A DNA stretch of 64,000 nucleotides from Penium margaritaceum. Its lineage: Eukaryota; Streptophyta; Zygnematophyceae; Desmidiales; Peniaceae. The DNA is taken from positions 1 to 64,000 of the forward strand of contig SZWC01004893.1 in the NCBI GenBank assembly GCA_023375785.1. Direction: 5' to 3'. Each line of letters starts with the position of its first letter. The first letter of the stretch is position 1. A program made the position numbers and the translations under genes. Under the pieces are notes generated by a model. It was given only the letters and a program-made list of their open reading frames with translations, ran no database searches and was not told the DNA's origin. This document shows, in pieces, positions 41,644 to 51,934 of the stretch.

Positions 41644-42396
41644 ATGGCAGGGATAGGGGAACCAGGGAATCATTCGCCCATCCTCAAGTTTGATGGAGAG
41701 GGGTTTGCACTATGGAAGTGGCAGTTTGAGCTCATCATGGATGACAGAGATTTGCTAGGATGTTTTGACAGAACTGTCCCAGCACCAACGAAGAAGGGTG
41801 CTAACCTTGTGGCATGGGTCAAGCTCAACAAGAAGGCTCTCGCCATTCTTGTTTCCTCCGTACAACCCTCAGTCCTTTCACACATCAGCGGTTGTACAGT
41901 GGCAGCCGCGGCATACGCCAAACTGGGCAAGGTGTTTCATTCCTCCTCACATTCCAACCATCTCTTCATTCTACAAAACCTCATCTGCATGAGGCTTGGT
42001 GAAGGGGAGGATGTCTCCGCCTTTATGAAAAAGTTTGAGACGCTCTTGCAACAAGCCACCGGCATGGGGTGGGACCTGAAATCCGACATGCAGGCCATGA
42101 TTTTTCTGATGACGCTGCCGAAAAGTTTGGGCCCCATGATAACGGTGATTGGAGGGTGGACTGAAGATCTAGTTTCCTACACCACCATCTCTGAGTATGT
42201 GCGGAATGACGCCATGCGTCGTAGTAGCAGTGAAGAAAACATGGCTGCCTTTGCCTCACGGAGCAGCAACACCTTTTGCAATACCTCCTCCTCTGGGTAC
42301 AAGGGAAACAACAGCACTAGCAACAGTGGAAGGGGTGAAAAGCGTGAAGGAAACTGCCATAATTGTGGCAAGGCTGGATACTTGGCTTGAGAGTGC
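41644..42396 (+). pseudogene. Copia-G gag (UBN2 type) with damaged zinc knuckle
   Basis: Gag starts at ATG 41644 (MAGIGEPGNHSPILKFDGEG) and is open for 248 codons. It shows the gag N-terminal LWKWQFELIMDDRDLLGCF block and the UBN2 core (AAAAYAKLGKVFHSSS, MRLGEGEDVSAFMKKFETLL, MIFLMTLPKSLGPMITVIGG). A Ser/Asn/Gly-rich basic stretch follows, then the knuckle CHNCGKAGYLA-stop-EC (42355-42396). Two knuckle positions are changed: His to Tyr, and Trp to TGA (42388-42390). The start is supported by the identical layout in Copia-H. Confidence 0.87.
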
Positions 42397-44082
42397 CGTG
42401 CACCAAAGAGAGAGGGGGGAGACGGGGATGAATGGCGAGGGGCAAATGGTGGGAAGGATCCCACAAGCTTGATGGCTGAGTGTGCCTCCAACAAAGGGAG
42501 GGCTATACTCAGGCCATGAGCTTACGGCCTTGACTTGGGCACAAACGAGCACACCACTTACGAGAAGAGAGACTTCATCTCTCTTGCTCCATGCAACAAG
42601 AACTTCAGTGTTGCCAACGGCAAGGTTGAGGCAGCTGAGGGGATTGGTGACAAGCTGGTCACAGTAGGTATCAACGGTGGAGATTCCGACCTCAAGCTAG
42701 AGCGGGTGGTCTACTTGCCGTCCTTCACAGCCAACCTTCTCTCTGTCTCTAAGATAACTGACCATGGCGTGACAGTGGTCTTTACAGAGAAGGAAGCGGT
42801 GATCATCCCTACCAAGGACATCAAAATCTCCTACTCTGCCAAGAAGGTTGTCGCACAGGTTCCTCGCGTCGATCTCTACGACTTGCTTACCAAAACGACA
42901 ACTTTAATGGCTGAATCTTTGGGTGAGAGTGATGATGAGGAGAGAAGCGATGTAGGTTTACATGAGGAAGGACATGTTGAATCAGCGGAAGCAGTGGAAG
43001 CAGACAGTTTAGTAACAAAACGGCAAGCAAATGCAACCACCGGGGCTGTTCATTCTAGCCTATGCACATCCTCCAAGAACCCGTGGTACAAACACGTTGG
43101 GCACATGGCTCATCGCACATTGGAGCTCATGGCAAAGCAAGAGCTAGTATGTGGGATGGAGCTAGGTGATGAGGCGGAGGGAGCCGGGATCATGTGTGAG
43201 CCATGCCTTCAAGGCAAGGTGAAAAGGAAGCCCTTCAAGCGTAAGGGCACACCGGCTCTCGCACCCCTTGACCTCGTGCATTCTCACGTGTGCGGTCCCT
43301 TTTGCATACCGTCAAATGGAGACAGCAGATATCTCCTCACATGTATTGACGACAACAGTCGCAAGGTGTGGATATACTTTCTCAAAAAGAAAAGCGTGGT
43401 GAAGGAGAATCTGCAAGATTTTGTCGCTATGGTTGAGCGACAGAGTCGAAATAAGGTGAAGGCATTCAAGATGGACAACGGGGGAGAGTACGAAGCCTGC
43501 AGGGAGTGGCTCAAGACACAGGGCATTTAACACCAGAAAAAGACGCCCTATTCACCTCAAAGCAACGGCGTAGCAGAGAGGATGAACCAGACGCTCCTAG
43601 GCATGACAAGGTGCATGCTCTTTAACGCCAAGCTGCCTCCTAGGTTCTGGGCTGAAGCAGCACGTACGACTACCTACCTTGTGAACCTCACACCTACAGC
43701 AGCTCTGCAAAGGAGAGGCAAGAAGAAGCAGACACAGCACCTGAAGACGCCTCAAGAAGCATGATCAGGCAGGAAGCCGAATGACTCCTATCTCAAGGTG
43801 TTCGGTTGCACCGGGTTTGCCAAGGTCCAGGCTGGTGAGGGCCCGGGAAAGCTCGATGCAAGAGCACGAAAGTGCATTTTCATCGGCTATGACATCGCCC
43901 ACAATGCTTATCAACTATGGGACCAAGGAGCCAAGAAGGTCATCCGCACCAAAGACGTGGATCTCCACGAAAGGTCTGTGAGTAAGGGAGAGCATCTCAA
44001 ACTCGAGAACGCTCCAAAACAGGGAGAGTTGCTCACTCTCCTTGAACAGGGAGATGAGCGCCAGCACAATGGCATGGGATAG
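42397..44082 (+). pseudogene. Copia-G protease and integrase
   Basis: The protease signature is GLDLGTNEHTTYEKRDF, with DLG at 42532-42540 instead of DSG; Copia-H keeps DSG at the same place. Then come LPSFTANLLSVSKITDHGVT, the pre-integrase block with HHCC (HVGHMAHRTLELM, CEPCLQGK) and the integrase core. In the core, LVHSHVCGPF has His for the first catalytic Asp; FKMDNGGEYEACREW has the second Asp and SPQSNGVAERMNQT the Glu. The C-terminal blocks FWAEAARTTTYLVNLTPT, KVFGCTGFAKVQ and RKCIFIGYD follow. In-frame stops lie at 42517, 43528, 43762 and 44080. Confidence 0.9.
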
Positions 44083-44324
44083 GTGCTGCAACAGGGAGAG
44101 GAGCTCATGAAGATGACTCGGAGGAATCAGACTCTGATTCCGACGTATCCGATCCTCTGGAACATGAGGAGGATGCCTCTCCCATCATCAACGACGAACT
44201 AGATGTCCAGCCTCCATATCAGCAGCACCAGCCAGCAGGTTCAAGGAGCAGTTCACGCCTTGAAGTACCTTGGTAGCATTATGACGCAGATAGGGGTGAA
44301 TGGACAGGCTTCAACTATTCATTC

Positions 44325-45917
44325 TTGGTTCAAGAGGAGCCAACGTCTGTCGCAGAGGCACTCACGAGGCCTGACAAAGCAGAGTGGGACGAAGAAATTT
44401 GTAGTGAACTCAGCTCCATCGAAGAGAATGGGACATGGGTGCTGGTGGACAAACCTGCCGGGGCTCTCGTTGTGGGGTCCAAGTGGGTGCTGAAAGTAGA
44501 AAGGAAACAGGATGGCAAAATAGACAAGTACAAGGCACGGGTGGTAGCAAAAGGGTTCTCCCAACGGCCTGGCACAGAGTACAATGAGACCTTTGCTCCA
44601 GTTGTGACGTTTGCCTCCATCCCGTCAATAATCGTCATTGCTACTGCCGGGAACATGGAGGTCCACCAGATGGATGTCAAGACAGCCTTCCTTTACGACA
44701 AACTTGACAAGGAGTTATTGATGAAGGTTCCGGAGGGGGTTGATGCTCTTGAGGGCAAGGTGTGCAGATTGGTGAAGGCACTCTATGGGCTAAAACAAGC
44801 GCCAAGACTTTGGTACTTGGAGATGGACAAGTTCATCGCCAAGGAGTCCTTCATGCACTGCGACAATGAGCCTAGTATGTACATGCATGAGAATGACAAA
44901 GGGAATATGCTGGTCGCCTTGTACGTCGATGACCTGATTCTTTGCTCTTCTTTGGCGCAGCTGCTACACGATCTCAAGGGGCAGCTGAGTAGCAGACTCG
45001 AGATGAAGGACATGGGTCCTCTTGACTTCTATCTTGGAATTTCCATCAAGCGCAACAGAGCAGCAGGTACCATCAGCATGAACCAGACAAAATACATCGA
45101 CTCCTCCATCCGCAAACGATACGACACGGCAGAGTGTAAACCTGCCAGCACACCCATGAGCTAGGAGTGCAAAATCTCAACCTCCATGTCCCCATCCAAC
45201 GAAGCAGAGAAAACTGACATGCTGGGCATCCCATATCAGTTCGCAGTGGACAGTCTGATGTTTTCCATGGTCGCCATCCGACCAGGTATAGCCCATGGTG
45301 TTGGGCAGCTGAGCCGGTTTGTGGCAAATCCCGGTCCACTTCACTGGCAGGCCGTGAAGCACATCATGCGCTACCTTCAGGGGACGCGGCACGTGGGGCT
45401 CCAGTTTGGAGGCATCGCTGTCTCAGCATCACTCTGTCTCATGTGCTACACCGATGCTGATTGGGTAGGGAATATCGATGACAGAAAATCTACCTCCGGC
45501 TTTGTGTGTATGTTAAATGGAGGTGCAGTCAGTTGGGCAAGTTGCAAGCAAGAATGTGTCCCTCTGTCAACAGGTGAAGCTGAGTACATCGCCTTGACTG
45601 AGGTATGTAAATAGATGCAGTGGCTACGAGGCTTGCTATCTGAGATGAAGGCACCACAGGCAACGGCGACGATCATCAAGATTGACAACATGAGCGCCAT
45701 GGACATGTCAAAGAACCCCGTCCTGTCCAGGCGCGCAAAGCACATCGAGATCTGCTACCACTATGCTCGAGACTTGGTCTACAGGCAGACAGTGGAGCTT
45801 GAGTATGTCGGTACCAATCTAAACCGGGCTGACATGCTTACAAAGCCACTGGAAAAGGATCTCCACCAGGCAGGCAGGCAAGGTATCGGCATGGTTAATG
45901 CAAGTGATGGCAAATGA
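44325..45917 (+). pseudogene. Copia-G reverse transcriptase and RNase H
   Basis: One frame holds nearly the whole RT: EALTRPDKAEWDEEI, NGTWVLVDKPAGALVVGSKW, YKARVVAKGFSQRPG, MDVKTAFLYDKLDKELLMKV, ALYGLKQAPRLWYLEMDKFI and the catalytic LYVDDLILC (YVDD at 44922-44933). After a TAG at 45162, RNase H follows: CYTDADWVGN (Asp), LSTGEAEYIALTEVC (Glu), a TAG at 45612, then IKIDNMSAMDMSKNPVLSRR (Asp) and HIEICYHYARDLV. All the catalytic positions I can place are intact. It ends in a natural TGA at 45915-45917. Confidence 0.92.
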
Positions 45918-45940
45918 TGATGCTCATTGAGGCAAAGTGC

Positions 45941-45952
45941 AAGGGAGAGATT
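45941..45952 (+). other. Copia-G polypurine tract
   Basis: AAGGGAGAGATT directly precedes TGTTGATTG of the 3' LTR. Confidence 0.8.
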
Positions 45953-46600
45953 TGTTGATTGTTTTTGCACCTTGCTCAGTGTTGTAGGACGGATCAGGAA
46001 TGCTCTACCCCTTGTGGAGGTATGACCCCTGGATCCGTTGTGACTCAACTATGCTCTGTCTCATGTGAGATATGACATGTGAGTACACCATGTGGGTGAG
46101 TAGTTACCATGGCCATTTTGTTGATTTGGCCAAGTAAGGGGTCATGAGTTCGATCCTGGCCTCATGCACATCTTGGTTGTTATGGAAGCTTCCAAGGAAG
46201 AAAGTCCGTAGCTTCTTGGACACTACATGGTTGGTCTGTCACCTTGACACTATGATGCTTATGTGTCAAGCCCACACTGCAAGTCTATTGGTGATGTGGC
46301 TGGTTCAGGCGACATCCCAGGAATGTGCTTTTGAGTTCTAAGACTGGATAGACAGCTATAAAATGACTTGTATTGCATGCTGACCAATCAACCCTTGCTT
46401 GATGCTCTCTTGCGTATTGACAACTTGACCTCTTCTTGAGATGTAATGCTAAGGCGTTAGTACTCTTGAAGGTGAAGTGTATGACTGATTAAGTTTGGGG
46501 TGCATGACGCATGTCAACAAAGGAAGAAGGCCTAAAAACCTTTGTGAGCTTTTCGGTTTTGTGGCTTCTCTGCCAGAGGTGGTTAGCTCAGTAGCTAACA
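45953..46600 (+). repeat. Copia-G 3' LTR
   Basis: 648 bp from TGTTGATTG to AGTAGCTAACA, with the terminal CA intact. It also carries TATAAAAT at 46357-46364, GGAAGCTTCC at 46184-46193 and GAGTTCGATCC at 46146-46156. Confidence 0.95.
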
Positions 46601-46605
46601 ATTCT
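46601..46605. repeat. Target site duplication of Copia-G, right
   Basis: ATTCT, identical to 40668-40672. Confidence 0.9.
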
Positions 46606-48529
46606 TTCATGAGTTTTGCTCCTTCTACAGGGAGGGGGGGGGGATATTGAAGGGTCAGAGGCATGGAAATTCTTGAGTGTTCTACGGACAGAGGATGCGC
46701 GGTTGAGTGGAGAAAAATGCCCCTGGTTGGGAAAGATTTTGAAATGGCAGGCAATGCATTTCCATGAGGTGTCTTGGGATTAGAGGAATCACTTTGGGCT
46801 TGTAGCAGTGCAGCAGGACAGAGCATGCATAGGCCGTCGTTGTCCATCTGTGTGAAGGCAATATTCTTGTTGATGAAGCGTAGCATATTTGCCTTGGATG
46901 GTAAGGATGTTGCATTGAGAAATATGTCATTCATTTGTACCAGCATGTTGGGAGGGAGATGTTGGTAGTTTTTAGTGGTAGAGGAGTTTTAGGTCGAGGT
47001 ATGTATTAAGTGCTATGATTTTTGCTGTTTTGGAACTGTGTGTTCTATGTTGCACCATAGAGCTGCAGCAACTTTGAGTTTGGTGATCAGGCCTTCTCGC
47101 ATTTTCTGGGAGGATGTGTCATGGTCAATTGAGTAGTGTGTATGCCTTCCAGAAACAGGAAACTTTTGTCTTCATTTGCCACAAGGCCTGTTATTACAAA
47201 GCATCGGTCAAGGAAGATGATTTATTGGTTCATCGCCTCGTAGGATGTAAGAAAGATGGTTCTATCATCTGCGTAAGCTGCATGACTGGGGCACATTTGT
47301 AAAGAGTTAAGCGGGCAGGGTATGCATGTTCTTAGTAATTGATCGAGTGGTTCCATAGCAATCATGAACAACAGGGAGACAATTGGGAGACCTTGGCGTA
47401 CAGCAGATAGATTCTGGATTTGGTCTGTTTGATGACCGTTGAGGAGAAATCTCGTGCATGTGTTATGCAAGGTGGCTTTAACCAGGTTGTGAAAGTGGTG
47501 GGAAAACTCATCTGTTCCATGGTTTTGTCTAGGTGCCGTTGGATAAGGGTATTGTACACCTTCTCAAAGTCAGCGAGGAGGAAGACCAGCACAATTTGGG
47601 TATATTCAGACCAGTGTTGGAGGTCAAGGAACATCAAAGGTTTTTTATGTTCCTCCCATGGAAGAACCTGGTTCGTTCTGGGCTAATAATACTTGGGAGT
47701 ACTTTGTGAGGACTTTACATTCTTTGTTGAGGAGGGAGATTAGGCGGTAGTTGTTAATGAGATTCGGGTAGTTGTTTTCTAAAGAGTAAGCAGGCAATGT
47801 AATCTGTGAAGTCTAGGTGTTTTTCTGGGTGTTGAAGAACCTCTAGCGAGAAATAAATGATTGCAGGATCAAAGGTTGGGGTCTTTGTATAACTGGGCCC
47901 TGAGGCCATCTGGGCCAGGGATTTTTTTGGCAGGGGAGGGATTCGATTTTGGAGACGATTTCTTCCACAATAAATGGGATTGTAAGAATCTCATGGAACT
48001 GTATAAATGGATAGGTGTGTTGGTGGGGGAAGTTGTGGAGGGAAGAGATAGCTGCTTTTGGGTGCGAAAAGTTTTTGTAGAAGGTGGTTACTATTTGACT
48101 CAATTTCTATTCATGTATGGTTGATAGTTGGCCTTCTTTTCTCTTTGGCTGTGTGGCTTGTTTCCTTGCTTTGATGAGACTGATGAGGAATTGTGACGCG
48201 TGTTCCAAGTTTTTGGCATACTTGATTTGGGCAAACTGGTGTAAAAAATGTTTTGTAGAAGGAACACACTTTTGGAGGTGGTGATCTTTGTGTTGGAGAA
48301 GGTTGCAAATGTGGGAGTTCTGTGGTTGGAGACAGACAAGTTGTTGTAGCTTTGCGATTGTGAGATGGAGGTTGGCCAGTGTTCCATGTATCAAGTGGGC
48401 TTCTTTGATGCTATATGATCTTTTTTGGATCCAGCGTTTGTGCTGAGGCCATGTGTGGGTTGGAGTTTTGGCCAAGAGTTTCCTCATAAATGAGCAAGTG
48501 AGCAGGGACGCGTTAAACTTCCACAATTT
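46606..48529 (-). mobile_element. L1-like LINE, reverse transcriptase part of ORF2
   Basis: The minus strand encodes a non-LTR reverse transcriptase in several frames. In order it shows EEIVSKIESLPCQKNPWPRW (the fingers block that is normally KAPGPDG), FLLADFEKVYNTLIQRHLDK with the first catalytic Asp (DFEKAY type), LSAVRQGLPIVSLLFMIAME (RQGCPLSP type), HAAYADDRTIFL (catalytic YADD, about 47245-47280) and a thumb block, TGLVANEDKSFLFLEG. Upstream, to 48529, an Arg/Lys/His-rich frame represents the segment before RT. The endonuclease is not seen: Copia-H begins at 48530. It targets and reverse-transcribes its own RNA at a nick in functional relatives; this copy is inactivated. Confidence 0.85.
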
Positions 48530-49182
48530 TCTTGAATGTTTTTGCCCCTTGTTCAGTGTTGTAGGACGGATCAGGCATGCTTTGCCACTTATGGAGGTAT
48601 GGCCCCTGGATCCTTTGTAATGTGACTCAACTATGCTATTTCTCTTGTGAGATATGACTTGTGAGTACACCATGTGAAGGAGAGGGTAACTTGGCCATTG
48701 TGTTGATTTGGCCAAGTGAGAGGTCATGAGTTTGATCCTGGCCCCATGCACATCTTGGTTGTTATGGAACCTTCCAAGAAAGAAAGTGTGTAGCTTCTTG
48801 GAAGCTACATGGTTGGTTTGTCCCCTTGAAACTAGGATGCTTATGTGTCAAGCCCACAGTAAAAGTCTATTGGTGATGTGGCTGGGTCAGGCCACTTCAC
48901 AGGAATGTGTTTTTGAGTTCTAGGACTGGAGAGACAGCTGTAAAAGGGCTTGCCTTGCATGGTGATCAATCAACCCTTGCATGATTCTAGCTTTCATATT
49001 GATGACTTGAGCTCTTCTTCAGATGTGATGCTAAGGCATTAGTACTCTTGATGGTGATGTGTATGCCTGATTAAGTTTGGGGTACATGACACATGTGAAC
49101 AAAGGAAGAAGGTGTACAAACCTTTGTGAGCTTTTCGGTTTTGCGGCTTCTCTGCCAGGGGTGGCTAGCTCAATAGCTAACA
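48530..49182 (+). repeat. Copia-H 5' LTR
   Basis: About 653 bp, aligned with both LTRs of Copia-G and ending AGCTAACA. The start is diverged (TCTTGAATG for TGTTTATTG). GGAAGCTTCC has become GGAACCTTCC and the TATA box is TGTAAAAG. Confidence 0.9.
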
Positions 49183-49185
49183 AAG

Positions 49186-49199
49186 GGTTATGGGCCCAC
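49186..49199 (+). other. Copia-H primer-binding site, internal tRNA-Met type
   Basis: GGTTATGGGCCCAC, 3 nt after the LTR, identical to Copia-G although the surrounding bases differ. Confidence 0.82.
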
Positions 49200-49347
49200 G
49201 TCTCTGGTTAGAGAATTTTTGTGCATGCAACCGCTAAGTCAAAAGCAGTGAGAGTGCCTTCGCTCTCACCCAGCTTCTCTGTTTGCAGGTCAATATCAGC
49301 AGGAGGGGAATGCAACATACCTGCACCTTTCTGTCTCGGGAGCTGAT

Positions 49348-49387
49348 ATCAGCCTACATCAGCCTACATCAGCTTACATCTGCTTGC
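49348..49387 (+). repeat. 10-bp tandem repeat in Copia-H leader
   Basis: Four units of ATCAGCCTAC type, the last two diverged. Copia-G has three at the same position. Confidence 0.7.
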
Positions 49388-49509
49388 AACAGCCAACGTG
49401 AATAGGGGAGGCAGTTTTCTCTTCTCACTAATAGCCTACAATGGCCTCAAATACAGGTACATCGGTAACAACAACAGGTGCCGCAGTTGTAGCAGTTGTA
49501 GTTGTAGAA

Positions 49510-50261
49510 ATGGCAAGGACAGGGGAACCAAGGAATCATTCACCCATCCTCAAGTTTGATGGAGTGGGGTTTGCGCTCTGGAAGTGGTAGTTTGAGATCA
49601 TCATAGATGACAGAGATATGCTAGGATATTTTGACGGAACTATCCTAGCACCAAAGGAAGAGGGTGCTAACCTTGTGGCATGGGTCAAGCTCAACAAGAA
49701 GGCTCTCGCCATTCTTGTGTCCTCCATACAACCCTCAGTCCTTTCACACATCAGCGGTTGTACAGTAGCAGCCGCGGCATACGCCAAACTGGGCAAGGTG
49801 TTTCATTCCTCCTCACTTGCCAACCGTCTCTTCATTCTACAGTACCTCATCAGCATGAGGCTTGGTGAAGGGGAGGATGTCTCTGCCTTTATGCAAAGTT
49901 TTAAGACACTGTTACAAGAAGCCACCAGCATGGGGTGGGACCTGAAATCCAATGTATAGGCCATTATTTTTCTGATGACGCTGCCAAAAATTTGGGGCCC
50001 CATGATAACGGTGATTGGAGGGTGGAATGAAGATCAAGTTTCCTACACCATTGTCTCCAAGTATGTGCAAATGAAGCCATGTGGCGTAGCAGTATTGAAA
50101 CAAACATGACTGCATTTTCCTCACTGAGCAGCGGCACCTTTCGCACTACCTCCTCCTCTGGGTACAAGGTGAACAACAGCACTAGCAACAGTGGAAGGGG
50201 TGCTAAGCACCAAGGAAGCTGCCACAACAGTGGCAAGGCTGTACATTGGGTTGAAGAGTGT
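49510..50261 (+). pseudogene. Copia-H gag (UBN2 type)
   Basis: The start is ATG 49510 (MARTGEPRNHSPILKFDGVG), parallel to Copia-G. The UBN2 core is preserved (LVAWVKLNKKALAILVSS, SMRLGEGEDVSAFMQSFKTL). Stops occur at 49588 (Gln codon) and 49957, and a one-base deletion near 50070 changes the frame. The knuckle at 50220-50261 reads CHNSGKAVHWVEEC: the second Cys is Ser, while the His and Trp lost in Copia-G are kept here. G and H thus carry complementary damage. Confidence 0.87.
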
Positions 50262-51139
50262 CGGGCACCCAAGAAAGAGGCAGGAGACGGGGATGAATGG
50301 CGAGGGGGAAGTGGTGGAACGGATCCCACAACTTTGATGGCTGAGTGTGCCTCTAAGACAGCGAGGGCAATACTCAGGCCGGGAGCATACGGCCTTGACT
50401 CGGGCACAAACGAGCACACAACTTACGAGAAGAGAGACTTCATCTCTCTTGCTCTATACAGCAAGAACTTTAGAGTGGCCAACGGCAAGGTTGACGCTCC
50501 TGAGGGGATTGGTGACAAGCTAGTCATAGTGGGTGTCAATGGTGGAGACTCCTATCTCAAGCTACTGGGGGTGGTCTACTTACCCTTCTTCACAGCCAAC
50601 CTGCTCTCCCTCTCTAAGATCAATGACCATGGTATGACAGTGGTCTTCACAGAGAAGGAAATGATGATAGTCCCTACCAAGGACATCAACATCTCCTACT
50701 TTGCCAAGTAGGTTATTGTGTAGGTTCCTTGCGTTCATGGAATGTACGTCTTGCAGACCAAAATGACAACATCAACGGCTGAATCTTTGGCCAAGAGTGA
50801 TGATGAGGAGAGCAGCATTGTAGACTTGGATGACAAAGGACATGTCGAGGCTGCAAAGCCATTGGCAATGGAAGATTTGGCAATAAAACCACAATCAAAT
50901 CTAGCCACAGGGGTCGTACATTCTTTCTATTATACATCCTCCAAGAACCTGTGGCACACGCGCTTTGGGCACGTGTCTCATCGCACATTGGTGCTCAGTG
51001 AAAAGCAAGAGCTAGTGCATGGGATGGGGCTAGGTGATGAGGCAGAGGGAGTCGGGATCTTGTGTGAGCCATGCCTTGAAGGCAAAGTGAAAAAGAAACC
51101 CTTCAAGCGCAATGGCATGCGTGCTCTAGCATCCCTTGT
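50262..51139 (+). pseudogene. Copia-H protease and pre-integrase, truncated
   Basis: The protease signature GLDSGTNEHTTYEKRDF is intact (DSG at 50397-50405). PFFTANLLSLSKINDHGMTV and, after two stops near 50709-50720, the HHCC block (FGHVSHRTLVLSEKQELVHG, CEPCLEGKVKKKPF) follow. The frame ends at RALASL, where the integrase core should start (APLDLVHS in Copia-G), because Gypsy-I begins. Confidence 0.88.
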
Positions 51140-51919
51140 GTAATGAGGTGCCTTTATATTTCTGGCATACTCGGGGTCTCAACTGGGTTTTGGGGACATT
51201 GGGGGAATTTTCTGTTTTCCGAATAATCCGGGCGGATACTCGTCGGAAGGTCGGGCTCGACCTCAACAGCTCACGCAATGAGGAGGAGGAGTGAGCACGC
51301 GAGCAAGCGCCGACGTGGGGGTGATGCCGTGGCTAGGGGGTTGTTTCATGCGTAACCCCTCGTGGCGTTCCGAACATGCCAAGCGAGGGTGGCGGTGCCC
51401 CTCTCGGCGAACAGCGTGCGGCTCACGCTATCCGCCAAGGAGTTCTCCTGCCAGAACCTCCGACGACGGACATGGTCAACGGCGGCAGCAGAATGGTGGC
51501 TGCGACCGCGTGGCGGTCGCAGCACTTTGCGGTGGCGTGCGCAATACGACAACCACACCCACTGTCGAGACACACCCGTGGTGAAAGCGGGAGGCGTCGA
51601 GCTGACGCTACGGCTTGTCGAGAGACAATCGACGGTCAAGCACTCCTCGCACTAGGCATTAGGTGCAAGTAGAGCACCGGGTCTAGGTGCAAGTAAAGCA
51701 CTAGGATCAGGAGGAAGTAGCTTGCTACAGCAAGCTAGGAGAGCAGTAGGCCAGGGCTAGGGTAGCCGGCCAGATAGTATGAATACCTTGTACTCAGTTC
51801 ACTCTCATTAACCTGTGTTTTCCTGTTTTGGCTTCCAGACGTCTCCAAGTCTATCTTTCTGCTGCGATTGTGCTCTCCACACACCAAGGATTAATCTTTA
51901 GAGAGCACACACTCTCACA
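51140..51919 (+). repeat. Gypsy-I 5' LTR
   Basis: The LTR is bounded by TGTAATGAGG and CTCTCACA, with the primer site 2 nt further. There is no second copy in the window; the left border is taken from where Copia-H homology stops. It contains two perfect hairpins: 11-bp arms GCTGCGACCGC (51499-51509) and GCGGTCGCAGC (51513-51523), and 9-bp arms TAGCTTGCT (51718-51726) and AGCAAGCTA (51729-51737). Confidence 0.75.
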
Positions 51920-51921
51920 TC

Positions 51922-51934
51922 TGGTATCAGAGCC
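51922..51934 (+). other. Gypsy-I primer-binding site (initiator tRNA-Met)
   Basis: TGGTATCAGAGCC, complementary to the initiator tRNA-Met 3' end, just after the LTR. Confidence 0.92.

Larger units (their letters stand above)
40673..46600 (+). mobile_element. Copia-G, best-preserved Ty1/copia element
   Basis: This 5.9-kb plus-strand copia element has both LTRs (about 94% alike by eye over the first 165 bp), perfect ATTCT duplications, a TATA box, an unusual primer site, UBN2-type gag, protease, integrase, RT, RNase H and a polypurine tract. The polyprotein stays in one frame from 41644 to 44082 with five stops. After one frameshift it is in a second frame from 44325 to 45917 with two stops. 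It is inserted in a LINE. Copia-H is a second member of the same family. Confidence 0.95.
48530..51139 (+). mobile_element. Copia-H, 5' half of a G-family element
   Basis: Plus-strand relative of Copia-G: 5' LTR, the same internal tRNA-Met primer site, leader, gag, protease and pre-integrase. It breaks off at 51139 exactly where the LTR of Gypsy-I starts, in the block before the integrase core. Comparison with G shows one single-base deletion near 50070 and about five stops. It also lies in or beside the LINE, so two members of one family are about 8 kb apart in the same target. Confidence 0.92.

Noticed and set aside
48107-48751. 214-codon minus-strand frame as a single protein
   Set aside because: Its N-terminal part is antisense Copia-H LTR and the rest is LINE ORF2; the frame crosses an insertion boundary.
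51346-51672. Several overlapping frames of about 97 codons
   Set aside because: They lie within the GC-rich Gypsy-I LTR, where stop codons are rare by composition.
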